A stretch of DNA of 29,879 nt from Plantago elongata (GCA_036897095.1 JAYMSP010001660.1:1-29879); one strand, 5' to 3'; counted from the first letter of the stretch, positions 1-10,348 are shown. Numbers and translations: made by a program. The notes: a model not told the origin generated them from the letters alone.

Positions 1-200
1 AAACATATTACAAATAAACCAGAGTGAAATAATGCCACATAATCGCCACGTAGGAGCCACATAAGCACAAAATGCCACATCATGACCGGCGTCAACGCCG
101 GATTGCGATTTGGGTTTATCTGTAATAAAAAAAATCAGAGGGTCATCCGTAATTAGGCCAAACAGCAGGGGGTACGGACGTAATTGTCCCTTACTTTAAA
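1..200. other. Possible edge of a DNA transposon with a GC-rich hairpin
   Basis: No gene is visible. The composition differs from the AT-rich DNA that follows. It contains a small perfect hairpin, ccggcgt (86-92) and acgccgg (95-101) around a 2-base loop, and several copies of gccaca-type words (34-80). On the minus strand it begins ggacaattacgtccgtac, which has the look of a terminal region of a plant Mutator-like element. No inverted partner was found in the window, so this is a weak inference; unrelated intergenic DNA is equally possible. Confidence 0.2.
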
Positions 201-760
201 TATTACATAAATATAATAATTCTCTTACAACTAGTTTGTATGTTAACTTGTGTTATATAACTTTGAAATTAATTTTTAAATATATAATTTGTAGTTAGAA
301 TAAAAGCATATATTTTAATTTTATTTTTATTAGAATCATATCTTAATTAATTTTATAATAAATACATAAGAAAACAAGGATCCTTTAAGAGTGAAATTGG
401 GTGATATAGTAAGAAACCCTAATCATTCTTACTTACTCATTCTTTCTGCCGCTTTAGACTTTCTCTCATCTTCATACTTTCTTATTCTAACTTCCCCTCT
501 TCTTCTTACTCATTTTTTGTGCCGTTCATTACTTTCTCTCTCCATGATTCACATCCCTCAATTCTCACCTCTCAACTTCTTTTCATAACATTGGCGAGAG
601 CTATTATTCAAGAAATACCTTAATCAGATTTGGAATTTGAGCTATTTGTTCAAATTTCAGTATAAAAAGGTAGAAAAAGGGAAAAAGAAGGATACTTAAG
701 TAGTAGATGGAGAGGGAAGGTCCATTCAAATTCATGTTTCTTTGCAAAGGTTCAATTTTT
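201..760. other. AT-rich intergenic stretch, no gene seen
   Basis: This stretch is AT-rich at first and CT-rich from about 420 to 580. The longest open frame on the plus strand (391-588) starts at a GTG, has biased low-complexity composition (leucine and serine) and resembles no family I know. I see no RNA gene or clear repeat boundary. Confidence 0.4.
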
Positions 761-933
761 TTAATTTTTTTTGGCTACTGGCCGACCTAAGCCGGTGGTT
801 TGTCGATTTCTGGTTCGCCGGTTCACATTAGCTTTCCGCCGGCTCGGACAGCTTTTCCCATGGCGGTTTTTAAGGATTTTGTGCCTCACAAGCCGGTAGG
901 CACCGGTTTCACGGCTTAACCGGTCGGGCCGGC
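761..933. other. GC-rich patch rich in ccgg words, unassigned
   Basis: This is an abrupt GC-rich island between AT-rich flanks, with many ccgg and ggccgg words (gccggcg, ccggtcgggccggcc). Similar composition occurs in noncoding parts of some plant hAT elements, but no hAT transposase or terminal repeat is visible. It abuts the 3' end of the transposon-associated pseudogene on the minus strand. Confidence 0.25.
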
Positions 934-3900
934 CTACTCGATTCGACATTTAAAACATAGGTTAGTACCATCTTCATCAAACCAATCATCTGAGGACTCA
1001 GCTTCAAGGGCAAAAATTAGTGTCTTCCCTTTGTTTTGTAATGGTCTGGCTAGTTGCAATGCAGCCTCAGCATCTTTCTTATCTTCTACCAGTGATTGAA
1101 GATGAACAACGGCAATTTTCGTTGAATGCTTCAATTTGAGTTACTCACCAAGAAGTTCCCATTCCTTCTTGTTCAGTGCCTCCAGTTTCTTGTTTTTGCC
1201 TCTTTGTCAGCAAGCAAGTCATTAAGCTCAGATTGATAACGACCTTCTCTCTCCAACAATTTATTCATCTTGGAAGTTCTAGCATCAGCTTCCAATTCAA
1301 CAATCTTTGCTGCTTGTTCTTTATTTTGTTGTTGAGAGGTGTGAGTTGGTGATTTTGAAGATGGTGGTGGTGTTGACACTTTCTGTGCAGATGGCAATCC
1401 TGCACTAGGTGCAATTCCACCAGATCCTGGAGTGGGAGCCTCATCATCATCATCATCACTCTCATTGTCATCCATTCTGGTTGGATGTTCAGAGGTAGGG
1501 TCCTCAAATTCCTTCTCATTGATCTCCTCCTTGTCATCAGAAACTAGGTTGATCACCGTTGGCAAAGTGGTGAACTGCCCATTTACTTCCTCCTGCTCAG
1601 AAGGGTAAACGCTCATACTCTTGGCCAAGGTAGGCTTGTAAGCCATTCGCCTTCTAGTTTCTCCATTCACATCCAGAAATGCTTTTTCAAGAAATTGTAC
1701 TATCTCCTCAAAGAATCCTTCATGCATTACCGCAGAGAAACTGTAACTCTTTACAGAATAGGTGGCATAGATGTATGTCTCCAGATCCAAAGCTCTTTCT
1801 CGTCTAGCCTGGTTGTCTATCAAGTTGGCAATATCCGTAAGATCAGCACGTCAAAGTTTCTGCCATGACTTGAATAGATGGAGATGTTTCTTTATGGTTT
1901 TCTCTCTGAAGAACTTGTGCACCTCATCAAAAGATGATGTAGAAGTTTATGGTACAATGCTTAAATCCTGAAAGAGAAAGAAGTCTTTTAGTTTCAAAGA
2001 CATTAAAGTTATCTGAGTTTGAAAGGTGAATTCAGTTTCTGAATTACCTGAGTTTTAATTGTATGCTCAGAAGGGTCTACCAATGGATTGACAACTTCAG
2101 ATACTTCATTGCGAGGGTGAGACAATGTAGTCTGTTCCGCAGAAACTACTCTTTCGACTTGAACTTGAGAATAAAAACTTATACATTTAATGGATCGATC
2201 AGAGAGTTATGTTTTTGCAAACACTTCTTGTTTTCTAAGATTTCACTTATCTCAAGTTGGGGAGGCACAGAAACAACTCGTTCGGAGACTTCTGAAGATT
2301 CTAGAACATTCTATTTTGGTGAAGTTGGGAGAGCATCATCTATATCCATTGGCTCAGAAGGAGTCACAAGTTTTCCTTCTAGCGCCTTTACTTCTTCTTG
2401 AGCCTTAAGAAAGTAAACAATGTAAAGTTAAGAATGAGCAAGTAAAAATATAGAATTGTTAACAATCTGAAGAATTGTAGCAAATCTTCGATGAAGAAGG
2501 CTCAATGTTTCTGGCAATTCCTTTTCAGCTTGTGATGTTTCCATCACTTGCTCTTCTTTCTCAGTTTGCGCCTATGAAAAACATATTATCAAGTTAGTAT
2601 ACTCAATAAGATGCAAGTAAGAAAAGAATCATAACCATCGGAAACTGACTATACATGTGTAACAGGCTCAGATTCTTTAGGTATTGAGGCTTGTGGAGCC
2701 TCTTCTTCTCTATCTGAAGAAACCTGTGCAGCTTCTTCTATTGCTTGTGTTTCTTCTCGGGTCTGTAACAAAGAAAATTTATGAGTGACAAGTCATAAAC
2801 AACTAAGTTTAAACAAATCAGATATAGACTTCTTTGCTACCTGAAGTCCTTCAGGTTGAGCTTGTGAATCCTCTTCTCGATTAGAAGATTATGGCACATC
2901 AGACTCAAGTTCCCTTTCTACTACTTTCTGGAAACATGTTCCTCAATAGGATTTTCTTCAGCAATGTCTGTTGCTGGTGTTTCTGACTACATTATTTCAG
3001 CAGATGGGTTTGAGATAGAAACATTCTGAACCGCATCTTGCAGTCCTTGTAGAGTTAAGGCAATGTCAACATCCTCCATCACTACATCATCCACATTCAG
3101 AGACTTTTGAATAAAGTCTAATGAGCTGTGAATAGTTGTGGTTGCTGCTTCTTGTGTATCAATAATGTTCTCGGCAACCAGAGACTTGGATGATTCCCTA
3201 GAACTTCACCCAATATTGAACCAAATGTCTTCGATGCATCAATGGTTTTCTTTAAAGCTTTGAAGATCTGTGTGAGAACCATATCATCATCAAAATCTAC
3301 TATTGTGGGCACAAAATTATCCATAATTCCTATAGTTTATATGGAGAGACAGAGTTTTCCGCTGGTTTTGCTCAACATCTCCTCCTCCCTGGACGCATCT
3401 TCAATAATGGGAGTGGTAGATGGAACTTCAAAAACAGTTGGTGGAATAGGAGTACTCTCTGCAGGAATAGCCTCTGCAGGAGCCTAAGAAACCTTCTATT
3501 TCTTAGCTACTCTCCTCTTGGTTCTGTTTTTTTTAGGTGCCACCTCAGAAGGTGCAGCCTCTTCAGTAACCTCAGGCTCTCCTACAGACTTTCGCTTCAG
3601 CCAATTTCCATAATTAAATTTCTAGAGAATGTCACTGGATTCAAACTTCTCAGGGTTTCTGAGCTTTAGACCATATATCTCTAGAAACCAACATATATTT
3701 AGTCCATAAATGATTGTCCCCTTTGGCTCAACGAGACCTTTCACAATGCTTACATCATAGCTTCAGAGAGCCTTGATGAATTTCATGAACACATACTTAC
3801 CCTAATTGAAAGGGCTTTCGTGCTGTTCCATAATTTGTGATCTCATCAGATACATAGCCATCCATCTCTCCAGGCTAATCTGATGTTCTCTACCCTTCAG

Positions 3901-4509
3901 ACCGTCTAATGCTTTTTGTAGAATACATGCCAGCACATTCCAGTGCTTGTTCAAGTGCCTGACTCTGATATCTCCCAAAATGAAAGTGGAGGGAGTGTTT
4001 GTGATAGACATATCACAGAACTCACTATAAGTCTCTTTGGAACCTTTTAGCATAATTTTATCCTTGGGGCTCATCTCAAAGTATTCACCCTCGTTGACCA
4101 AGCCAAATAGGTCACAAAAACCTTGGCAATCCAGGTCAATCACAAGGTTTTGCACCTTGGTTTTGAAGAACAATTTTTGAGTCCCGTTAACCAGCTTAGT
4201 GGTTACTTCTAAGTTATTGTAACACTCAAGAACATCTAGTGAGGAAGTTTCACTGGGAAGGGCTGAAAGAAACCCCTTCAGGTTTGCTTTTTCAAGCATA
4301 ACCAAAATAGAAGTTCTATTTGCCTACTCTAGAATGATAGCTTCCAGGTGTTTCTCCACAAAGGCACCACCATTGCATCCTGTGGTTAGTGGTCTGGGTT
4401 AAAATCTCTTTGGAGTCTATTGTTCAAGATCTCCAGGTTGAGTGCTTACTTTTTAAGGATCAACATATGTAGTTGAAGCCTTAGAACTTGAAGCACGTTT
4501 GGGAGCCAT
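934..4509 (-). pseudogene. Decayed intron-containing gene for a putative plant transposon protein
   Basis: The start codon is at 4509-4507 (MAPKRASSSKASTT...), directly after tatatata. One frame runs from 4509 to 3118 (464 codons), broken only by stop codons; a frameshift lies near 3190. Further down four short introns can be placed by GT..AG signals or frame: 2763-2840, 2572-2654, about 2404-2465 (donor unclear) and 1968-2047. The N-terminal half (about residues 69-240, from plus 4305) has W, LN and SLERW-type blocks that resemble the large uncharacterised class annotated as putative plant transposon protein (Pfam Transposase_32-like; assignment from memory). The middle is Glu/Ser/Pro-rich. 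The C-terminus (about 1320-1000) is acidic (NESDDDDDE), then a predicted coiled coil (KIVELEADARTSKMNKLLER), with another frameshift near 1190. At least a dozen premature stops make it nonfunctional. Function is unknown. Confidence 0.6.
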
Positions 4510-4967
4510 TATATATAGTGAAAGATTATCTGAAATCAAGAAGGTTAAGGTTCTAGATTAGTGCTTCTTTTTTCAGAAGATTAGAAAGAAATTGCTATTC
4601 TGATGCTAGTAGTGAATTTTGGATTTGGGAAAAGTGTTTGTCTTTTCTCTAAATCTTTTATATATAGCATTAGAATCAGCACAGTTGCAAAATACATACA
4701 TATGATATGCATTTGTTACTGCGTACAATGCATTGGCATGGTAACGAATAACGATTTGCATTAAATGCAAGTGGGGCCTTAACTGTGTAAGGTCCGCCAA
4801 ATTTCCCCGTTTATCCGAAAATTTTATTTAAATATTAATTTTATTATTCCAAACAAGTAAAAATATTATGTAAGTAGGCTAGGTCGAATTTAGAATTTTA
4901 ACGCCGAGCGGATTCCACGTTAAAATGAAATTTAATAATTTAAGAATAAAATAATAATAAAAATAAT
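4510..4967 (-). promoter_or_regulatory. Promoter and 5' leader of the transposon-associated pseudogene
   Basis: On the minus strand a long TATA box, tatatataaaag, lies at 4655-4666, about 150 bases before the ATG. It is followed by an A/C/T-rich leader without LTR-type primer-binding sequence. Upstream (4800-4967) is AT-rich DNA with no gene. The copia gag similarity stops at about 4968, so a junction between the two elements lies near there. The TATA box is seen directly; promoter use is inferred. Confidence 0.45.
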
Positions 4968-6130
4968 AACTCAATGTCCAAAGCATCAAGTTGAATTTGG
5001 ATATTCTTTCTCTCTTCAGTGATGTAGGCCCTCTGAGTTCTTTTGAAAGTTATTCTCTCCTTTTTGTCACCCGTCTTGAACTTATTGAAAGAAGGACAAT
5101 CACGTTTGAAGTGACCGGGTTTCTGACAGTAGAAACAGATATCATTTCCAATTTCAGCGACTTCTGTACTAACAGCTTTTTGAGTAGTATTATTCAGAGA
5201 GTAGTTCATTTGAATGTTCTTGTACTGATGATAGTTTTGCCCAAGATTCTTTTTCAGCTTCTCTTTTTTTTTTCTCCTTTCTATCTCTTGGCTCACATAT
5301 TTATTCATGTGACGCACAACAAGAGCATTTTCTTTAGACACTTCCTTGGTATCCTTCTTTAAAAAAGTACCTTATGTGACTAGAGCAACAATTTGCAACT
5401 TTTCAGTTGTAGTCAATCCTCGTTGGGTTGTCTCATAGTTCAAAGTGGCTAAATGTGAAAAGAGTTCCACTGGAGTGACTTGTGGCATACCCGGGTTGAA
5501 ATATAAATATTCGGTGTGTTCCCAATTTTGGTTCAAACATCTGACAATGGTTTTCAGCTTTTCAGAATTTGAGTATATGTCAATTTCTCCAAGTGCAGCC
5601 ATATCACTCATGAGAGTAGTAAACTAAAAATCAAATTCTTCTAGAGTTTCAGTGGGACCCTATTTGAAGTTTTGGAACTTCAGTTCAGAACGTCGAACTT
5701 GTTTCCTTGGTTTTCTCAGCTCCGACACAGATTTCTTCAATCAATTGCCAGGCAACTTTCGCCGTCTTGGCACACCACAATTTGCACTGTATATGCTCAG
5801 GTGGCAATCGAATGATGATATTACGAGCTTGACCATCCAACCTGTGTCTCTTGGCATCTTCCAATGTCCATAGTTCACGAGGCTTGTCTTCATGCTCAAC
5901 CTGATCATTAGCAACACGATCACTATCACTAGTCGAAGTGTCACTACCTTCAGCATCATTATCAGCGGTTTTCCGACCATCAGACACTCCAATGACTTGT
6001 TTAGCTGTCTGATTTTGATTAGTCCTTCCTTGATGACATAGATTATCTCATCATTGATGGCTTCAAGATGCAGCTTCATGTTGTTCTTCCATTTCATGAA
6101 ATTCTTGGGCTTCAGAACCGGAGCATCACT
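4968..6130 (-). pseudogene. Copia gag polyprotein fragment (UBN2-like with zinc knuckle)
   Basis: Gag forms the retrotransposon capsid and packages its RNA. In order on the minus strand: an N-terminal block with MKWKNNMKLHLEAIND (about 6097-6050), a capsid-like region containing LWTLEDAKRHRLDGQARNI (about 5870), a block with MSDMAALGEIDIYSNSEKLK (from 5611), and a basic region ending in a CCHC knuckle, CFYCQKPGHFKRDC, at 5137-5096 (C-x2-C-x4-H-x4-C, all ligands present). At least two frameshifts (near 6010 and 5690) and several in-frame stops break it. The similarity ends at about 4968, where the frame runs into AT-rich DNA. It is a plant copia gag fossil, not expressed as one protein. Confidence 0.8.
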
Positions 6131-6235
6131 TCAGAGACATACTTGCATAGTTGACACAAAAATTAAAACGTCCTCGAAAAGCGATTTACCTATCTGGGGG
6201 ATCGAGGTCCTGTGCAAAATGATTAGGAACCTCCT

Positions 6236-6247
6236 GCTCTAATACCA
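6236..6247 (-). other. Copia primer-binding site (initiator tRNA-Met type)
   Basis: The minus strand reads tggtattagagc, two bases after the LTR end (..caaca). The usual plant copia sequence, complementary to initiator tRNA-Met, is tggtatcagagc, so this copy differs by one C-to-T change. It fixes the LTR boundary and the element's orientation. Confidence 0.85.
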
Positions 6248-6423
6248 CTTGTTGATCCAGATAACGGCAAAGATAAAGACTAGAGGGGGGGAGGATGAAT
6301 AGTCATTTCAACTTTTGTCGATGAACACAGTTTCTCAGATACTTGAAGGTATCTGATACTTATATGTAGAGAGCGGAAGACTTTATGAGATTGATAAATG
6401 ACTTTGTGCTTTGCAATAGTAAA

Positions 6424-6452
6424 TGTGTGTGTGTGTGTGTGTGTGTGTGTGT
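6424..6452. repeat. (TG)n microsatellite
   Basis: An uninterrupted run of about 14 TG dinucleotides inside the copia LTR. Confidence 0.95.
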
Positions 6453-7122
6453 TGCTGAAATGTAAATACATAAAGTAAATGACACAGCAAGTATAGTGGT
6501 ATCTGGAGGTGGCGTAATCCTCCAATTAATCCACTCAGCCTTTCAGAGACCTAAAATCCACTAGAACAGATAATTTAGTTCACCTTACAATTGATCATAT
6601 TCTAAGATCCTTAAAACAAATTGTTTCCAACCAAATGGTCCCCCTGAATTGATTCCTAGCTCCTAGAGCCAAGTACTTCATGTGCTCAAGATAACCTTGG
6701 AGCTATTACTTGATTTCCCAAATCAAGTACATCTTGTACTCCACGCCTTAATGGTGTTGGTTATGAGTTGATTGTCAGGAAGGCTTCTTTTATTACTTTT
6801 CAGTTATATTCGGAAAGCTTTGAAGAATCAAGAATACTTAATATACAAATGTAGTGTATGGTAGCTTGCTCTTTTACAGACCCAAGTTTACGAATTTGTT
6901 CAATAGAATGAATCTCAGATAGTTATCCTAAGACTCAACTCTTTCACAAATTACAATACTTGTTGAAGAATCAGGACACATAGAACTACTAGTGATTTCT
7001 CGAGCTTGTTATTCGCAAAAGTATGCTTAGAGAAAGGTAGTAAGAATGCTTGAGAGAATACTTTGCTTGATAAGTGGATATGAGTATAGTACGTATGTGT
7101 ATTTCTCAGCTCTAAGTGTTGA

Positions 7123-7130
7123 TATTTATA
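7123..7130 (-). promoter_or_regulatory. TATA box of the copia LTR
   Basis: The minus strand reads ctataaatatc, giving TATAAATA about 575 bases into the LTR, a normal place for the U3/R promoter of a plant copia element. Activity is not shown. Confidence 0.55.
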
Positions 7131-8976
7131 GATGAATTTGATAGTCGTTTGATTAACATCCGTTAGACATATTTCAAATTCAATCCTTTCATATCTTGAA
7201 ATTAGTACTCCCATGCGTATATCTCTTTTCAGAGAGTTCTGCAAAAGGATAGTGACATTTATGTGAAGCATTAAATACAGTGTACTATATTTCGTCATGT
7301 AGTCTCAACGGATGGATGTAGATTTCTGAAGCTTCACATGTTCCATCTCTCAGAAACCTGTTGTCTCAGAAACTTAGTTGTAACTTTGTTTTGTAAACAA
7401 AACACAAGTTTATACATAGGTATCTGGAAGCAACTATCTGAGGAGACTTTCCTCCATTGTCTTCAGATACCTTTGTGCAAAAGGTCTTCTCCTTTGCTTG
7501 GATGCCTCCTTCTTGGTCTTCTTCAAACTAAATAAAAATTACATTCAGAGACCTAACATCCTATTACAAGGTTTCTAAAAATTATCATACTTAGTGTATT
7601 TCTTCTTTACAATGTTCAAGGGAACCAAGAATACTAAACTCCTTTCTGAAACTAGGATAAGTCATTGTGTTAAGTGATCAAAAAACTAACATATATTCCT
7701 AACAATCTCTAGCCTAGGTTTGGGGGGATGGTCGTTTTTGGTACTACCCTGGGTTTGTCTAGTGTTTTACTTGTTTTATATTGTAATTGTTATGTTATGT
7801 TTTAGTCCATATCCCTTAGTCAATTTTCTATTGCATGTGTGTGACTTGAGTGCTTATGCTTTACTTGAGAATTTGGCTATTAGTACTTTGTATGCTTAAC
7901 TAGCAAGGTTCGGTTCTGTTGTAAATAAAAAGTCTGTTCAACATTGTGATCCAAAAAGTTGTGAGAAGCCTTAGCCAATGAAAAAATATTGTACCGGCGA
8001 CTGTGGGCTTAAAATTCGGGAAGAGAAAACTCCCTTGTTTGCTCCTCATCATACTCATGTGCACTTGATTGGATTGGGGATGACGAACGCCATGAACATC
8101 ATTGAATATGCACTAAAAGCACCAAAAGAAACTGGTTTTGGGGAGGAGGCATCCAAAAGAAATTAGATGAATTACCCACCACGATGAGCCAAAGATCCAA
8201 TGTTCCAATGCAAAGAAGATATACCTGTGATGTGATTGCCCTTTCCAAAGCTGCATGAATTGTCTCGGAGTGGATATGTGGTACTAGTTATCTTCGTTTT
8301 CGTGTTGGACGTGTTCAGATACTATCCAATGTTGGCTACCGAGAATGAGGGTTGATGGATGTGTATACCACACCAACACGCGTAAAAGTGCGTATTTTGG
8401 TAAAATAGACGTTGCCAAAAAATGGAGAGCAAAAGAGTCCAATGGGATCAAGTGCCAAAAGATGAAATCAAAAGAGTCCAATGAGGCCAACTGCTTAGCA
8501 CAAACTTTTGTGTGAAAATATGGAACATCAATTGGAAATAAAGTCTTGAAGATCTACTCCCAGTCGAAGTTGAGGCAAAGGAAGAAGAAAGTCCCTTCCG
8601 ATCCAATCCGATCTAGTGTGAAGCATGAGATATTTGAGGCACATTGTGATGAAATTCACCTTCCTTACCTCTTATATTTCTTGAGTGTGACCTATCACTT
8701 CCAGGAGCGTGAGTGAATTAGATATATATTTTACCACTTGACAGGGACTACACTATTAGACTTAATTTCTATTTACTTTGGAAACAAAATTTGTGAACTT
8801 ATGTGTGTCGTGCTATGAATGTTGGTGTAATGGTAAAGTATTTTGCATTCCTAGAGTTTATTCGTTGCAATGGTATTCTCATGTCTTAGGGGTCTAGACT
8901 TGTTTGTTTTTTTATTTGTTTGTTTATTTTCTTATAAGTTTAGAAGAGTCCTTTGCTAGAGGACAAGAAAAGGTTC

Positions 8977-8989
8977 GGTTTGGGGGATT
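8977..8989 (+). other. Polypurine tract of the gypsy element
   Basis: The sequence ggtttgggggatt stands directly before TGATGAGTGG, the usual arrangement of a plus-strand primer and 3' LTR start in plant gypsy elements. Confidence 0.65.
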
Positions 8990-9300
8990 TGATGAGTGGA
9001 TTTTAGAAAATCTCATCTAGTCTTTTTCAAAACCTTTTATTGTTCTTAAGTCCTAGTTTTGACAATAAAGTAGAACCGTTTTACTCGATTCGTTCTATTT
9101 TGTATTTTATAGGTATTTGGTGAAAACGCTCCAACTGATAGCAAAAAGGATGCATTCTATGCACACTTCAAATATCCAATTGCTTTGTATGGTTGCTAGA
9201 AGTGGAGTGATAGAGTCAAAATAGCAAGGAACAGATTTGGAATGAGCGAAACCAAGCAGAAGGAGCAAAACTGGCAAAGAAGGGTGAACTGGAAGCGATC

Positions 9301-9473
9301 GCGTCGCTACTCTCAACAGAGAGTGTCACCGTGTCGCTACCAGGTCTGATGGCGACGCGGTGAGCCCGTCGCGTTGCGACGGGTATAATACTCGTAGCGA
9401 TTCGACGGGATCACCGCGTCGCTATATGACCTGGTAGCGACATAGTGACACTCTCTGTTGAGAGTAGCGACGC
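9301..9473. repeat. Long imperfect inverted repeat (hairpin) in the gypsy LTR
   Basis: The outer arms are 46 bases each, 9301-9346 and 9428-9473, and match as reverse complements except at two adjacent positions (cacc/gtgtc against cactatgtc). The pairing continues inward, imperfectly, through gcgacgcggtgagcccgtcgc and its partner, leaving a small centre near 9385-9392. The region is unusually GC-rich, full of gtcgc and gcgac words, and lies about 170 bases upstream of the LTR TATA box. Confidence 0.9.
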
Positions 9474-9641
9474 GATGAGGACATAGTGACGCGGCCGGTC
9501 TTTTCTTTGGCCCATCACGTCGCTACAAGTCCCAGTGCATTACGACTTCGACTTCCAAGTCTAGTAAGACTTCTACTTCAGCAACTGGCAATTCCATATT
9601 CGAATAGTGCTCTCCTAGTTAGGTTCTACTATTTCATTCTC

Positions 9642-9648
9642 TATATAA
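9642..9648 (+). promoter_or_regulatory. Candidate TATA box of the gypsy LTR
   Basis: TATATAA inside ctctatataatggg, about 650 bases into the LTR and upstream of the (AG)n tract. It is a plausible U3 promoter element; activity is inferred. Confidence 0.45.
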
Positions 9649-9703
9649 TGGGACCCTAGTCTTCAATTGTAAACACAACTTTCAAACGACCTCTCTCAAT
9701 ACT

Positions 9704-9704
<1 letters not shown>

Positions 9705-9746
<42 letters not shown>
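9705..9746. repeat. (AG)n microsatellite
   Basis: An uninterrupted run of about 21 AG dinucleotides, downstream of the candidate LTR TATA box. Confidence 0.95.
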
Positions 9747-9751
<5 letters not shown>

Positions 9752-10348
9752 CAAAGGTCGCTTGACCCTAGCCCTGGTTATATTTTATATTGAAGATTAT
9801 TTTATGCCAATTGGGATTCGAATTCTAGCAAGCTCTACAGTTGGATACTATAGGTTTTATTCTTTTTTTTTCCTTCATTTTCTAACACATACATAAATTG
9901 ATTTAACACAAGGGGGAAGGTCATGCAGGTTCTTTAAAAGAATCGCCCACCATGGGGCACGAACGCAGGATCCTATTAGTTACCTGGGAAAGATACTCAT
10001 CAGTACACTGTTTCTAAATTCAACTTTATCTTGAGAATGTGTGCTTAGCTTTCTTTTCCATGACTATGAGTAGCTACACACCTCACTATGGGGTGGTGAT
10101 GATTACAAGCATGATTAGCTAGGGTTTTGTGATCCGATATGCATCAGGATTAATCATCGTGCTTTAGATTTATACAATTAATCAGGATATGTATATTTGA
10201 TATTCTTACTTCAAAATCACCAGCCGTAATACTCGAGTTGTTAAACCATATGTTTTTCGTCCATGAGTTTTTACGACAGTTTGTTGCAACTAAATTATGT
10301 ATAACCAGATTAATTTGTTTCTCTATTTTGTGCGGTCGTTGCCTCTCT

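Larger units (their letters stand above)
4968..7704 (-). mobile_element. Truncated Ty1/copia LTR retrotransposon: 5' LTR, PBS and gag
   Basis: Read on the minus strand, the element starts with an LTR (7704 to 6250), continues with a primer-binding site (6247-6236), a short leader and a gag region, and stops abruptly at about 4968 right after the zinc-knuckle region. No protease, integrase, reverse transcriptase, polypurine tract or 3' LTR follows. The flanking five bases next to the LTR are atctc (7705-7709); their partner cannot be found because the other end is missing. The upstream flank is the 3' region of a gypsy element, so this element probably inserted into it. Confidence 0.8.
6250..7704 (-). 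repeat. 5' LTR of the copia element (1455 bp)
   Basis: On the minus strand the LTR starts TGTTAGGAATATATG (7704) and ends GATCAACA (6250), with the expected TG..CA ends. It holds a TATAAATA box at 7130-7123 and a (TG)n microsatellite at 6424-6452. The words gtatctga and tcagatac recur (6336, 6349, 7462, with variants at 6498 and 7421). No second LTR is present in the window. Confidence 0.85.
7705..10330 (+). mobile_element. 3' part of an Athila/Tat-like Ty3/gypsy retrotransposon
   Basis: The stretch 7705-8976 is noncoding and resembles the long 3' region between pol and the 3' LTR of Athila-like elements; a G-rich tract (7719-7729) lies at its left. It is followed by a polypurine tract (8977-8987) and an LTR start (8990). 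No gag or pol is present, so only the 3' end remains. The left end is cut by the copia LTR. The right end is uncertain and placed at about 10330, where the sequence changes to another gypsy LTR. The family call is by overall layout, not by coding sequence. Confidence 0.55.
8990..10330 (+). repeat. Putative 3' LTR of the Athila/Tat-like element
   Basis: It begins TGATGAGTGGATTTTAG just after the polypurine tract. It contains a long inverted repeat (9301-9473), a TATATAA box (9642-9648), a (AG)n tract (9705-9746), and a stretch around 10130-10170 (gatccgatatgcatcaggat) of a type I associate with such LTRs. The right end is not defined: no clear CA end or flanking duplication was found, so about 10330 is an estimate. 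Confidence 0.5.

Noticed and set aside
391..588. Open frame of 65 codons on the plus strand
   Set aside because: It starts at GTG, has low-complexity Leu/Ser composition, no homologous motif and no promoter context; probably chance.
1265..1537. Met/Leu/His-rich open frame on the minus strand
   Set aside because: It is a shifted frame of the acidic and proline-rich part of the transposon-associated pseudogene; the other frame gives a sensible protein.
2063..2408. Overlapping plus-strand open frames
   Set aside because: They lie antisense to exons and introns of the minus-strand pseudogene and show no motif.
4991..5362. 123-codon plus-strand open frame
   Set aside because: It is the antisense shadow of the copia gag zinc-knuckle region.
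6250..7704. Solo LTR
   Set aside because: A primer-binding site and gag follow directly, so it is the 5' LTR of a truncated element and not a solo LTR.
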